Below, one piece after another: positions 12,125 through 25,231 of a stretch of 64,000 nt of DNA (the stretch's first letter is position 1; each line of letters opens with the position of its first letter). The notes beneath the pieces are model-generated. The model did not search any database. It was given only the letters and a program-made list of their open reading frames with translations, and had not been told where the DNA came from. A program made the position numbers and the translations under genes. Source of the stretch: Rotaria socialis (Eukaryota; Rotifera; Eurotatoria; Philodinida; Philodinidae); assembly GCA_905331475.1 (NCBI GenBank), contig CAJNYU010001119.1, positions 62,001-126,000 of the forward strand. Direction: 5' to 3'.

Positions 12125-13811
12125 CAAGACTCAATGAGGTCAACGATAGTCAGCAACTTTTCTACATATTACAATATTATATATACGCATATGCATATCA
12201 ATATATCAATATCAATATACGTATATATTCATATATTGTATGTTAGTAAATTAGAACAAGCTATTCAATACATGTCGCACCAGTAAGTGTATATAAACAT
12301 ATCCAGATGAAAAATACATGCGACGCTCACTTGTATATATGACGAAAGATCAGGCACACTTTTACTATAACGGACATGCTCTCGTGATAATCACAGATGC
12401 CATATAGTAGAGAATAGATAGTAAGATGCAGCATCCCACACTATGTTTCATAGCTACTGTATAAGAACATAGTCGCACGCGCACCAACATGAGAAAAAAT
12501 AACACAATTGGAAATCAAGGACAAACGCTATTTATATGCTCATCAATAAATGTAGTATTCTGCAACTTAAAATAACATTATACATGCATTCATGTTTATA
12601 AATTGATGTTGTTATTCCTATTACTGTCACTATCGGTTCTTTCTCCTCACTTGTGCTTATTATGATTTTTTTTTGGTGAAAGAAATCGGTTAATTAATGT
12701 GTCAGATGTGGAATGATGCTGAAAGCAATTACATTACCTCGACACGAAGGATTATAAATAGAATATTCTGTTCTATGTAGATGCCTGGCATATATGCTAA
12801 CATCGAAAGGTTATCTTGTGAAAATTAAATAGGTTGACAACAGTTGCTATCATCCAAAGTTATCTTTAAATACACCTGTCGTAGCCTGCAGAGTGTAGAC
12901 AATATCAATTCGTTGTTGAAAACAAACTAATGTATACACCATATAATAGTTATTTGTGATTGTCTATTATTCTTGTCGTACATGTTGATCGATCGCTAGA
13001 TGTGTTCCTGTCGACATGTGGAAATAAAAGAAGAAAAATAACTAATAAATAGACAAACGTAGAATATATCCGTAAATCGATGCCATAACACAAACGCGTA
13101 CTATTTAAATCAACTATTTATTCACGTTCGATATTCACTAGAGAGAAGCTGTTATGAAACTGTCATGTATGAAAATAAATAGAAGAGTTTCTTTATTTTC
13201 TATTTTCCACTATATATATGTATATATATATATATATATGTTGTATATAAATAGATCAACTCACCAACCATTTATTTTGTGTATACACATAAGACGCAAA
13301 ACGACTAACACGATGAAAGACAGTAGGCCATAAAAATTTTGTATTTATCTTTTTTCTTGTCAAATGGCATTTGAAGTGCTCGCACCAGCAAAAAAAAGCC
13401 ACAAGAACAAAAACAAGGATATCTTTTTTCTTTCATTACACGCATGTGTATGCGTGTAGAAGCAATGAAAAAGCGTCGACTGGTGAAAGGAGGAATCTAG
13501 ACGTTTTTCTTCTTCTACCCTCTCGCACACGCAGTAGGTTGTGGAATCTACGAGCGTCCTTCGCATATAATAAATTTTGTTCTGTTAGAGAGACGGCGAA
13601 TGTGCTCATCGTGCTGTATGCACGATGTAGGAAGGCAAAAAGAAAATAGAAAGCAAGTAAAAGGTATATTTCATCAACAAATAGAAACAACTCAAGTCCT
13701 ATCGGTTGTCGAACGAAATGAATGACAAAATTTTGCTCAATAGATACCTTTCTACTCTCAAGTTCTTATTCTATTTGCTTGTTGTTTGTCAAATGTAAAG
13801 AAAAAGGAGAG

Positions 13812-13849
13812 AAAGAAAAGAAAAGAAAAGAAAAGAAAAGAAAAGAAAA
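13812..13849. repeat. AAAAG pentanucleotide microsatellite
   Basis: About seven tandem GAAAA units on the plus strand, purine-only, flanked by other A/G-rich sequence from 13796. The plus-strand open frame that crosses it is a product of the repeat, not a gene. Confidence 0.9.
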
Positions 13850-15714
13850 AGATTGTTACTTGTCAATAACAGAACGTTTAGAGAAATCGCAGTTTCTCTT
13901 GAACTGTGAACACGTCTCGACTTGAGCTGGTTTCATTTGCATATTGCCGATGTCATTATGTTGGATTAAATAAAAGAAAGGGTTTCGAGTAAGGTTGAAA
14001 GCAGTTAGACACCACTACTTAGTTGTCAACCTTGATTTAACTTGTACAGTACATTTTCAAACAATACTCAATTGTTAAATTTCTAAGATATAACGATAAG
14101 TATGTCAGTTCGTAACGCTTCAAAACTACAGACAGAAATAGAAATCTATTATTCTTTTTCTTTTCAAACGGAACATACACGTCGTGTTGGAAACAAATAA
14201 GAAAATAGAGAGAAAAAACGTAAAAGAAGAAATATGAATAATATTATGAGTGAAAATCTCAAGGTAAAGTAGGATTAGAAATCGGTTTTTCTACATTGAT
14301 TTATTTGGTAAAAAAGACTTTTCAAATATTTTCATTTACAATGAGACTAACACTGTCAAAACTGTGTTATGATAATAAGTATATTTGCCATTGTTATTAT
14401 ATACTTTCATACGTCAGATTGATAATCGTAAGAATCGTAGCTGATCATGACGCAATATTCTATTACGATCGCGTTCGTCATTTTTTATATCCACAATTAT
14501 CGATTGCTTATTATTATAGTATTGTTAAAGTCTGCACATGTTTATTCAATAAGCATAGCCTATTGCTGATGATTAAAGGATTTCTATTACTTTTTTCCTA
14601 TTACGGAAAGCATAATGGTTGTATTAACATTCAAATTTCTTTTTGTATTTATTATCGAGTCACGCATTTTAATAAGTAGTGTTTCATGATGAGTATACCT
14701 CAAATTGATGCTTCTTATAAATAATTGTTCATATTACTTGAATGATGACTTTAAATAATCAACTAAAATTTTCCTCAAACGAGATTTTATTAGAAACGTC
14801 AATCAAATTATTGTCTATGTATAAAAAAAAATGAAATTTGAAGGGCATGACAACAATCATAGATTTATTTTTAGTTTTTTATTGAATTGTAAAATGTGAA
14901 CCACTGAAATCGATATGACATCGTAAAAATTTTGTGAGTGTTGGCAGCTATCATGAAATCAGAATGTACTTAGGATAAATCAAAAGCTGAATGACTATGA
15001 ATTAAAGTAATTCACATTAGATTCTTTGAATAATTAATCGTTTCAAAAGAGATTCTATGAAAAATTTTCAATTTCAAATTTGATGACATTTTCACGTAGA
15101 AGAGTTTGCCTTTAGCAAAAGAAAATTTTCACAGACTAATCAAACTAGAGCTTTTGTTATTGCAAGATCGTTGTATGTCTATTCCCTTAGAGTCTATATT
15201 TATTTTCATAATTATTGACCAATTTACAGAAAATTTCAAGGAGAAAACTCCCCTCCAGCATTTAATTGCTTGTTGACTTTTCAAAGTTTTCGATTTCAAT
15301 AGCCTTGAGCACAATTGCACTTATTACCGAAAATATTTACCTGATTTCTAGTTTCTCACTTTCAGAAAGACTACAGAATATGACCAAAAATAATGTTGCA
15401 AACAATTCGTTCTACTAAAAGACTCTTCCGAATACTATTGTAACGATTTCTCTGGCTTTGGGCTTACCATCATGTTTTAGTAGCGTTAAGGTTTTGTTTG
15501 TTGAATTGTTGTTAACGTGATTTATAACGTGAGCTTGAGTGTCCTTGAGATTAGCTTTTATATGTCTTTATTTTTAATCTGAAGCCTACGACAATTCTCA
15601 AAATGCAATGTAAATAAAAACAGCGCATGATTGTTAGTTTTCTTTAGAAACTATCATGAAGTCATCAGTGTTCTGTTTAATAATCCAGTGATAAAAATTC
15701 TTTTGATAAGTGTA

Positions 15715-15893
15715 CAGCAGCAATCAACCACAAGGGGGAACCAGCAGACTCCATTTCCTTGGAGCCAGGTGGAGTCCAGTGGAGCTACACGAAATCACAT
15801 GCAGCAGCTGAAGCTACATGCAATTTCAAAGAGTCCCAGGAAATCATCAGCAAACACGAAACGTCACACGGAGTCTCTTGGACTCACATAATA
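15715..15893. other. GC-richer island with repeated GGAGTC/GACTCC motifs
   Basis: This stretch is markedly richer in G and C than its surroundings and carries many copies of GAGTC or its complement (GACTCC, GGAGTCC, GAGTCCC, GGAGTC, GGACTC), several able to pair as GACTCCA with TGGAGTC. An open plus-strand frame crosses it but has no recognisable domain. It could be a repeat fragment or a structured RNA; I cannot decide. Confidence 0.4.
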
Positions 15894-16020
15894 AATCTCG
15901 TAAAATCCTTGCAGATCTCCAGAAAACCAATATAGAGATTCGAAACTGATATACTTTTACTTTTTTCTATTATATGTATCGTCAAAGGAAATAGTTATTA
16001 GTCTCGTTCTTTGTCAGAAA

Positions 16021-16251
16021 TTGCCCCAAAACGATTCCCATAATAGAACAATGAGCCATACTGCCAAGATGGAAATCATGGACTTCATTTTCATGCAATC
16101 TGCTGTCTCCCCGTTGATCAACCATCTAGTAGTCAGGGTAAACTTGCCTTTTGTATTTGAAATATTTAACTATAGAGTTTTGCCACTGACATTGCAGATT
16201 CTTCGAAACTTCTACACAAATGGATACTCTTACGTGGAAGATCCGTTCTGA
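16021..16251 (+). pseudogene. possible decayed two-exon coding remnant
   Basis: An open frame runs to about 16137 and resumes in the same frame at 16198 across a possible 60-base GT-AG intron (donor GTAAAC, acceptor TTGCAG), ending NFYTNGYSYVEDPF then stop at 16251. No ATG is well placed upstream and the family is not recognised. It may be the tail of a decayed transposon gene or a chance frame. Confidence 0.2.
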
Positions 16252-16805
16252 GACGATGGAATGTCTGATTCATACGCTAAAATCATCGAGTGTTTAAGTA
16301 TTTCTGAATCTTTCAAATATCTAACACAAATTTATTTTGTACAAATGATATACATGTTTTACTATGGTTCCGATTTAGATAGTCGAGAAGAATTATGAAC
16401 ATCATCTTTTCTTGAATTCGAAGCGAAACAAATATGTTATAACCAAAAACAAAATATGAATAGCATAAAGAAAACATTTAAATTTTATCAGTAAGAAATA
16501 TTAAATGTGTGTTCGAATGGGCTTTCTTGTCATTTTCACCTATACCCACTCAGATAAGTACATAATTACTCTCAATCAAGGTCTTCAGTATTTTTTGTTT
16601 TGTGTGACATTTAAAATTCTGTATTGACCTACTTCTACTACATTTCTCTGTTCTAATAGCTTTTTTTAATGGCCAAATATTTTATTTCCTTTTTATATTT
16701 GAAGATATTTATAGTTCAATAACGTTTCAACTTAAAAAGTTTTAGTATTCATAGAATTTCTTCGTTTCGTCGTCGTTCATAAGTAGAAACTTGTTGGTTC
16801 CTATC

Positions 16806-18164
16806 ATAGGCGACGGAGCTATTAGGCTCGCGAAGCTCAAGCCTACCCTAGGTTGAAAGGAGGTAGGCTTAGCCTACTCTAAGCTGGAAGTGAGTAGACC
16901 TTGATAGACTGAAACTGGAACAGATAAATGTTTGGATAGATTGTTATTTGCAAAATGGTTTTATTCTTGTTTAGTTTTGGGGCTTTTCTAACAAATAACG
17001 CAATATTACAAGATCATTTCATATTTTCTCTACTAGTAACTCGTTCGCACTGAAGTATTAGTTGAACGTATTTGGCATTAAAATTGACATCTAATTCGTA
17101 ATTCTTAGTTTAAGATAGCTGAACTGTTTTTGTAACTTCTGTTTAAAAGTACTTTTAAATTTTAGACACTCGAATAACATTACTTGTGCCGTGCAGAAAT
17201 GCGAACTAAACAAAGTTAGAGTATGTCTTCCTTTCAAAAGCAAGACCAGAAGTAGTTTTAGTGAAAATCCGTCTTCTGTTGAAATTTAAATTAGGAATTT
17301 AAATGATACTCATAGTAAAACAAAACGTCGTTAGAATCAACAAAAACTCGACATCATCATTATTAAGTATCTATTCTGATTTTTCTACAAACAATGAAAT
17401 ATAGAACATTCGTTCGTACTGAATAGTTTTTCTTCTTCTTTCACGGCTCTTTTAGCGATTTTTTCCAAGCAGTCTTTCGCATTTTTTTTCATTTCTTTAC
17501 TTGCTGTTGCATCTAAAAACCATACCGCATTAGATAGTTATTCCACTTATACAGAATTAAAAATTAGTAAGACAACCTAAAACGATTCCCTTTATATACA
17601 AATGAAAAAAATCAGTTCTCAATTAGCTTTCATTTATGCAAGAGCTAGAATTTATATCAAAGTAAAATCGATTAAAAACTGATTAAAAGTCGATTACAAT
17701 CATATGATTCTTGTAAAGTTCCAATCATTTTTAACCAGTTTTAATCTTTAACAATTGAAAAACTAAATTTTCATTGTATATCACGATTATTTCTGCATAA
17801 CTATAATCAAGGTAAGCTGCATAAAAACATCGACTTTAATTGATTCTTCTTGGTGATAGATGCAAAAGGCTTTTTTCGATCTTTACCGATTTGCATAAAT
17901 TGTAATCAATTTGTCTATGAAGTTTTAATCAATCATAATCTGAATAATCGAATGAATCAATAAAAATATTTTTGTTTCCGCTATTTTATTAAAAATCAGT
18001 TAAAAAATGATTAAAAGACGATCGAAATCGTATGCTTAGAGTTGACACTTAAAGTGCTTTTAGTCGATTTTAGTTTGACGTCAACTCTATTCTTTTTCAA
18101 TGGTGAGACTTGATTTATCCAAAACGTTGAGCCTACCCTGGATCGAAATCGTTCCGCCGCCTAT
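16806..18164. mobile_element. non-autonomous DNA transposon, 14-bp TIRs, 10-bp TSD
   Basis: The element begins ATAGGCGACGGAGC and ends with the reverse complement of ATAGGCGGCGGAAC, 12 of 14 identical. It is flanked by an exact 10-base direct repeat, GGTTCCTATC, at 16796-16805 and 18165-18174. Both ends also carry a same-direction subterminal motif (AAGCCTACCCTAGG near 16838; GAGCCTACCCTGG near 18130). The 1359-bp interior is AT-rich, has several degenerate copies of a GATTAAAA-type motif and no ORF of useful length. A 9-10 bp duplication is typical of Mutator-like elements; that class assignment is an inference. Confidence 0.85.
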
Positions 18165-18506
18165 GGTTCCTATCAAAATAAAACAAAAACATATATAGAT
18201 TATGATAAAATAAAACATATAGGCTTGCTTTGATTTCACTGTCAGCGTTGAGATCTTTATTTTTCAAATAATATCTTCGATAGCAGACAATTCAATACGT
18301 GTTAGAATGTTATTTCTCGAATAGTAATAATTGAAAGTTACATTTATTTATTTTTTTCTACTACTTATAAGAAAACAAATAATAAAAAGCAAACCAAAAT
18401 ATAAAGCTAACAATATGTGTTGTTGCTTTTATATGAATCGGTACAAACGCAAATCGTAAATTTTATATTGTGCAATGTGACAAACGATAAGATTTGAAAC
18501 AGATCT

Positions 18507-20513
18507 CTATTGAGTAAACGAAGGGGTCGAATTAGCCCGATAATACAGCCATGGTTGATCATAAGAAAATCCATCGGTATTCGATGTCGACGATGTTGGA
18601 GATCGGGGAGATATAATTGTGGTTCTTCGTCGTACTCCACATGCTTGCATACACGTGTGACGTCGTTCCATCATTCCTTCTGTGTTATGACGTTGTTCGA
18701 CTTGAATAGCTATACCTTCGAGTGAACCATCTTGTTCACGCTTCAATTGAACATGCTGAACACTACGATATGTATCTTCATTGTCATTGCTTTTATTTTT
18801 ATTATTATTATTATGAAAATTCGATGACGATGATGATGATGGCGGAGTAGGAAGATGAGGTGAGTGTGCTCGTTGAAATGCATGTGTATGACGACGATTG
18901 TTATAAAATGATCCGAACTCATTTTTTGATGCATATGAACATTTCGTTGATGGTTGTTCATGAAGTGATGATGTTGAAAAATAATGATTCTGTTGTAAAT
19001 TACTTGGTGAAGATGGAGCTGTACAGTATGCACTATCAAAACGATCGCCAAGAAGCCTTGGCGAATAGAATTGTTGCTGTTGAAGTTCAATATCATTTTC
19101 AACCGACAGAGCATAACGCGATGATGGAGGTGATGTTGGATTACTATTATTTCTTTCACATTGAAAAGAAGAAGATAAAGAAGATGAATTCGTTGTTTGA
19201 CATTCGATATCAAGTTCCTAAATGAATTTAATAAATCAAAACGATTTGTGTGCTTTTTTTCTTCTTCATTCTTTCGAACTAACCTGTTCATCTATCTTAT
19301 TCGATTCTTTTTCGCTGTTATCATTGATATTGATTATTATATCATTTTTATTATTACTTGATGGTATATCAGTTTCAGCTGATTGAACATCATCCGTCAA
19401 CGATTCATCTTCTTGAATTGAACGATCAGAAAGTGATGACGATAGTAAATCACCTCCACTTTGCCATGTTGCACTTGTACTACGTGTTGCATCACCGAAA
19501 CGTGATTCAACGCGAAGGTTATCATCAATATCGAATGAAGGTAATTTAACTTGAAATAAAAATTTTCCTGTTTCATCAATATTTTTTGCGAATGCTTCTA
19601 TACGTTTTCGTATAGTATCAATAGAATTTTTTGATTCTATTGTTGACGAACAAGAAGAAGGAGAAGGAGAAGAAGAAGAAGAAGGAGAGGATAAAACTGA
19701 ACTGAGATTTCCTTTTCTCATACGCAATAATTCATTTTGATCGATATGGATATGTTGCATTTCTTTTTGAACAAATAATTCATATTCTTTTCCAAGTGTT
19801 TCATATTCATCATGAATTGTTTGAATAATAAGTGTATGAGCTTTATTAATTGTATTGATTGTATCAAGACGCCATTTGTGACACTGTTCAAGTGTTTCAT
19901 TTTTTTGTCGTTCAAGATCATTTTTCGTATGAACGATTTTTGCCACAAGGCGATCACTTAACTCATGTAAACGCTCAAGTTCGACAGTTACGTTTTTATA
20001 ATGTTTGTTACAACATCGTATACATAAACGTTGATTACAATGACAACATTGAAAGAGACCGCCGTGTGTTTGACAATCATCACATTTTAATGTTGATGCC
20101 ATTAAATCAATAGATGATTGATAATGGGGCGAAGACATTTGAGAACAAGATGATGTCTGTGTTATAGATTCAGTTTGTTCACGAACTTGTTCTGATGATG
20201 GTAATTCTACGACTAATGTCGGAATAGGTGTTGAAGGTGATCGTACAGATGAAGAAGGAGAAGAAGAAACAGCCTTGTCTGTAAAAGAATTTGTGTCGTA
20301 TAAGTAATGTTGCGGCTAAAATAAACAAATAAATCAATTAAATTCAAATATTAAAATAAAACAACTCGTATTCTATTGCTTTCTTACAAGTGGTCAACTA
20401 CTACAATCAATAGTCCTATTTTGCATTTTTGTTTCTATATCTATAAAATGTCTAAAGTGTACAGATCGGAACAGGAGTTTACCTCGTCAATCATTTAATC
20501 GAAAAAAAGAGGG

Positions 20514-20552
<39 letters not shown>

Positions 20553-21151
20553 ACAGAGAGATAAACTTTACATGAGAAAAGAACATCTACAATTTCACGA
20601 GCATACCGACACGCATTCTTGCAAAAGTGCAAGGTTTCGTTTATATTACTGACGAAATAGAGATTTTCAAATACATATGTGGAATTTTATTTCAGATGGT
20701 ATATATACTTTCATGTATCACTTGAATGGTGATATATAGACAGACGTACGTCGGCTTATTAGTGACTAGATGATAAAAATACATAGAAAAGGATGATAAG
20801 TGCTGTACTGAAGGTTAAAAATAGAAATCTCGAGAGAAAAAGAAAAGAAAAAGATCGAATTTTATGATATATGGCTAATGGGCAAAATGATCATAAACTA
20901 GACAAACCGATAATATTATGTACGATCAATATAATAACAACATATTAAAAATAAGATAGTCGCATGTATGATTTTTAATTCAAAATAATTCACCACTCAT
21001 TACGAGCTTAATATTTAGGTTCGAATATCTTACGTACAAGTCTTCTTGATGATATTGAATATGCTCGTCTATTGTCCAATGATAATGACGTATGGTATCC
21101 ACCCAAACTACGTCTTGGCCTTATTCGATTCAAATAGTTTTCGGTAGCCAT
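18507..21151 (-). CDS. B-box-like zinc-binding coiled-coil protein
   Basis: Three exons: 21151-21038 (38 codons), 20315-19284 (344 codons) and 19217-18507 (236 codons plus stop), all phase 0, giving 618 residues. At about residues 116-150 there is a cysteine/histidine cluster (CDDCQTHGGLFQCCHC, then LCIRCCNKH) that fits a B-box-type zinc finger, followed by a helical, probably coiled-coil segment to about residue 230. The rest is low-complexity: Ser-rich, acidic, Asn/Gln-rich. There is no RING before the B-box, so it is not a canonical TRIM E3 ligase. The first exon is supported by an ATG and a donor GTACGT, but the intron to exon 2 is about 720 bases, unusually long for this window, so exon 1 is less certain than the rest. 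Confidence 0.7.
20519..20547. repeat. GA microsatellite in an intron
   Basis: About fourteen GA units on the plus strand, inside the first intron of the B-box-like gene, which helps explain that intron's unusual length. Confidence 0.85.
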
Positions 21152-23340
21152 TATCGTACACACATATAGCTTTAAACACTATGATGCTATTAGTCGAATG
21201 ATGCACAACAATAAAAGAGCAAGAAATATATATTATCAAGCTGCTTTTATGTCGAAAAACAACAAGAACAATAGCGTATATGAATATGGAAGACGACGAG
21301 AAAAACAATAACATCAATATAAGACCTATGGTATAAGCTATCTGTTATAAATATACATTCGAACCGTAAAAAAGTTAGTTGGTCTTTGTCTAATCTGTTT
21401 CACGCTTGTAATAGCTTCTTAAACGGGCATATGGTCGTGTTTTTTTCTTTCTTATTCTTTTCTTCTTCTCTTCTTTTACTAAACGACATGTATGTCAAAG
21501 TATCACTGCAAGAATTCTGCATTTAGAATTCTATGTCTTGTATCAAGATAAATGTTTACCACGTGCCAAAAGGCCATTTAACAGACCAACTATCGTCTTT
21601 GTAAGTCAAATGAATGCCAAATTATTTTGCTGGCTATATAAACTACATGGTATTTATGATAGAGATAATTTACTTATATGACTAAATGGGCGAAGAAATA
21701 TTTCCTTTTGATTATCATGAAATTGATGAAGAATATATATATATATATAGAGAGAAAAATTCATATTCTGTTAACCTCTTTTTAATGGCGCATACTAATT
21801 AATAATAACTATCTATTCGTACACTTACTTTTTCTCAAGATACTCAAATAAATCCAATAGAACGGTAACATTATAGTGAGAATGTCCTTCTTTTTCTTTT
21901 TTAATATTCTTAGATTTACATAATACAAACCTCTAGTTTTCGTATGATGACAACCATTATTTTCAAATATTGTCTTTGTCGTTGTTGCGCCTATTCGTAT
22001 AACTAAAATGTTAAATAGTTAATGATATAAATTATTCTTCCTCGTCCATTTTTTTTTTCGTAAGAAGAAATAAAAAAACACATCGACATACACCTATGCA
22101 TACTCTAGTTTCAGTTTCGATAAGAAAAATATTGCCGTCAGCACCAATGCTATATCGTCTCATCGTCATTAAAACCTTCTTCCTTTTCAGAGTCTATTTT
22201 TACGTATACGTGCATATGCATACATATATATATATATATATACACATAGTTGACTGATTAGAATCTTACATTTTTTTTTACTCGTCTAGGGATATTAAAA
22301 TATTAAATTGCTGTATTGGGTTTTTTTCTTTTTCTTTTATTTTAGTTCGATGTTTGAGACTATGAAACAGAATGAGAAGCTTCAGCGGTTTGAGGTGTAG
22401 TACTTGAACGAATAGTCCATTTTGTTTCTTTCTTTTTTCTTGTGCTCGTATATGGAAGTTTCTTTTTCACTAGAGTCACATTAGCGTTGTTGCGATGAAT
22501 GATGATAGGTAGTTTTAGTAGTATATGCAAACATGTTGGTTCGTCTTTCTCGAACAATAAGGAAATATTTTATCACAGTCAGGTGTCTTATTTTGTGAAT
22601 AAATATAAATACTGACAAGGTATATATGCATACACTGAATTATGTATACTGCTATCGATTGAAGTATATGTAATAAAACAAAAGACATTTGATAATGATC
22701 TGTAATATCTCCGAACAAATCTAATTAGGAAAAACATTAGCAATCTTTTTGCGATATCTACGTGAGATGAATATCAGACTCGAAAATGTATACACCAAAA
22801 TAGTTGAGCCGAAAGAAAACCTGAAACTTACGATGTAAATTTGCCTAGTTTTCATTTGATTAACTCCGTATGAAAGATAAATTGTATTACCTACGGTTGG
22901 GGGTCTGTTGAGAGGCTTTTATAAAAATAAGATTCAACAGTCTTTCAGCAGCGATAAGAAAACAATACAAAAGAAAAACCTTGATGCACAGTATATATAA
23001 CTCTTCAGGCTTGATTTAGATAATAAAAATGCACTTGCCTAATATGCATAAGATAAACAGAAGATGTACTTGATTATCGAGAGGCTGAACCTGAATAATA
23101 TCTAGCGGGTTTTTAAATGTGTGACTCGTTTTATTTTATTGTATGATTGAAAATAATAATAAAAAATTGTTACATTCTATATTCAAATATTCAGAAAAAT
23201 TATTTCAAGATAAATTCAGTTTTGCAATAGTCGAATAATTGTTCTCATGCGTCTCATATCAAATATTTAGTTTATGACGAACCCTAAAGTTTAAAACACA
23301 CACTATAATTGAGTCACTATAAAAACATGATTAGTCGTTG
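21152..23340. other. intergenic, no gene recognised
   Basis: Between the 5' end of the B-box-like gene and the 3' end of the small secreted protein gene. TA runs occur near 21735-21750 and 22223-22241. A minus-strand frame at 22360-22557 ends in a Thr/Lys-rich tail with no recognisable domain or clean splice support and is not called. Confidence 0.45.
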
Positions 23341-23688
23341 TCAAAAATCAAACGAATTATCAGCTATATAATCGTTTTGTGGATCGTCACACATTGATTG
23401 GTATTTAACAAGAATTTGTTGATGTGCATTAATATTTGCATTATATTGTTGAAAACTAAATCCAGGATCATTAAAAATGATTCGTTGACATTTTAACATT
23501 TGACGAATTAACAGTCTACAGTCATTGGTACCAATATCTTGGCAGAGTTCAATTTCTGGAATATGAACATCGATTATAGGTGGTTCTATGTCGAGCGGTT
23601 CAGACTGATCAGATGTAATTATTACATATGGTTTCTCACTGATCAAAATCCCAAATTGAAAAGTCAGAAGGTAAAAAGAAGACAGCAT
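23341..23688 (-). CDS. small secreted protein, four cysteines
   Basis: A single-exon frame of 115 codons. It begins with a hydrophobic stretch (MLSSFYLLTFQFGILIS) that looks like a cleavable signal peptide. The mature part is acidic and has four cysteines (ELCQD, TNDCRL, LKCQR, SMCDD) that could form two disulfides. Composition is balanced, unlike the Tyr/Ile-rich chance frames nearby, which is the main reason for calling it. No family is recognised and there is no partner gene close by. Confidence 0.5.
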   Translation of the reverse strand: MLSSFYLLTFQFGILISEKPYVIITSDQSEPLDIEPPIIDVHIPEIELCQDIGTNDCRLLIRQMLKCQRIIFNDPGFSFQQYNANINAHQQILVKYQSMCDDPQNDYIADNSFDF

Positions 23689-25231
23689 GTGTTTTTATCA
23701 CATTTGGCGCCCTATCGGTGATTAAAGTCACAGTGTTCGATATTGTTCTCAAACCGATCGACATTGTTTTTCAACTCGAAGTAACAATTTTCAGACTTGC
23801 TGGTTTCTGTACATGTCAGTCGTCTGTATTAAAAATGAATATGAGAAATATTGACTAAAATTCAATCGTTTTTTAATTGATAAATGATACTTGTAGAACA
23901 ACTTTGCATTCACTTCACATCTATTGATAGTTCTTTAATATGATTTATTTTCAATGGTTTTTTTTCTTTTCATCGATATTACTCTTTTGCTAACCTTGCA
24001 TTGAAGGCAACGTAATCTGAATTCGTTCTATAGTAGATTATACGGATTTCAGTACAAAACAAAATGACGAAAAAATTGTGAATCCAATTTTAACATTTAT
24101 ATTCGAAAATCGTGATGTTCGTTGCATGATTGATGAAAATTTGATTGAAGTTGTAAAGAAATAAAAGATAATCTTTCGTATCTATGTAAAACATAGAGAA
24201 CTTTATTGGTTACTGATAAATTTGTGCAAGTATGATTTACGACTAGAGTTCATTGATCTCTAAATTGATACTAACATTAACATTCAACTAGTTCTTGTCT
24301 TACGATTGGTGAAAACAATGGTACGGCTAATTGTCACTGTTTGACTTTGGTAGTTGAACATCGAATATTATATCAACAGGCTAATAGTTCATCTTCTTTT
24401 GCCGCTTCCTATATGAGCTACTTACACGGAATTACAATCCACTAACAATCGTAAAATTTTCTCATTAAAAACTTTCCAATAATCAGCTTCTTTGCTTCAA
24501 TATAAATATGTAGCCCAATTTATTGAAAGATACCTGAAAATGCCCGATATTTAAAAAAAAACAATTCTGCTAGTTATGCGAAATTTTCAAAATGTCATGA
24601 AAGACAGCTCACAGGAGCATCCTTCAATGCTAATCTTTTATGTTTTGATGGCAAACGTCAGAACATCTGTAGCATATTTTCATTGAAGTTTAATATCTCT
24701 CTAATCGACAAAGAAAACAATGCTTTTAGGATTAACCAAACAAGCTTGAGAGTTCATATTCCCTACTGAAGTTTAAAAGAAAGACATGAATTAAGATCAC
24801 ATTTGCTCATACTACAAGTATAACCAAATTATTTTTAATCTGTTCTTTGTCAAAAATAGACTACGTTGAAATTCGCACACGTTTACATTCTCACAATGAA
24901 TTTGAAATAGCAAAACAAAAGAAGAAAAAAGAAAAACACGACAAAAACTTTATATACAAAAACAAAAAACAAATGAAAAAGGCTAGAAGAAAAAAGACAA
25001 GGCTGCAAAGCGCGAGCTGATTTTTAATAATAATTATTATAATACTGTCTTTAAAAAACAAAAACAACAGTTGAAATTGAGAAAAAGGAAGTTTACATTA
25101 AAAACCTCGCTTGAAAACATTTTTGTTAAACGTTGGATGGAACTGTTCTGTTTGAGCAAGCTTTTTCTTACATATCACTGAAAGACTTACTAAAAGGAAG
25201 AATTATTTCGATGAGAACAATAGTTTTTTTT
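23689..25231. other. intergenic, no gene recognised
   Basis: Lies between the start of the small secreted protein gene and the 3' end of the lectin-STRA6 gene, both on the minus strand. AT-rich, stop-rich on both strands. I see no repeat, RNA gene or coding remnant. Confidence 0.45.

Larger units (their letters stand above)
11724..18506. other. intergenic, about 6.8 kb, repeats and a transposon-like element
   Basis: Between the 5' end of the Ig gene and the 3' end of the B-box gene. It holds a TA run at 12101-12124, another near 13213-13240, an AAAAG run at 13812-13849, a GC-richer island at 15715-15893, a possible decayed two-exon frame at 16021-16251 and the 1.36-kb element at 16806-18164. 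The 127-codon plus frame at 14296-14679 is rich in Tyr, Ile and Leu without a recognisable motif and is not called. Confidence 0.5.

Noticed and set aside
14296-14679. 127-codon plus-strand open frame
   Set aside because: Rich in Tyr, Ile, Leu and Cys with no domain, no splice support and no signal peptide; consistent with a chance frame in AT-rich DNA.
18860-19225. 121-codon plus-strand frame with Met/His/Tyr-rich product
   Set aside because: It is the antisense shadow of the third exon of the B-box-like gene.
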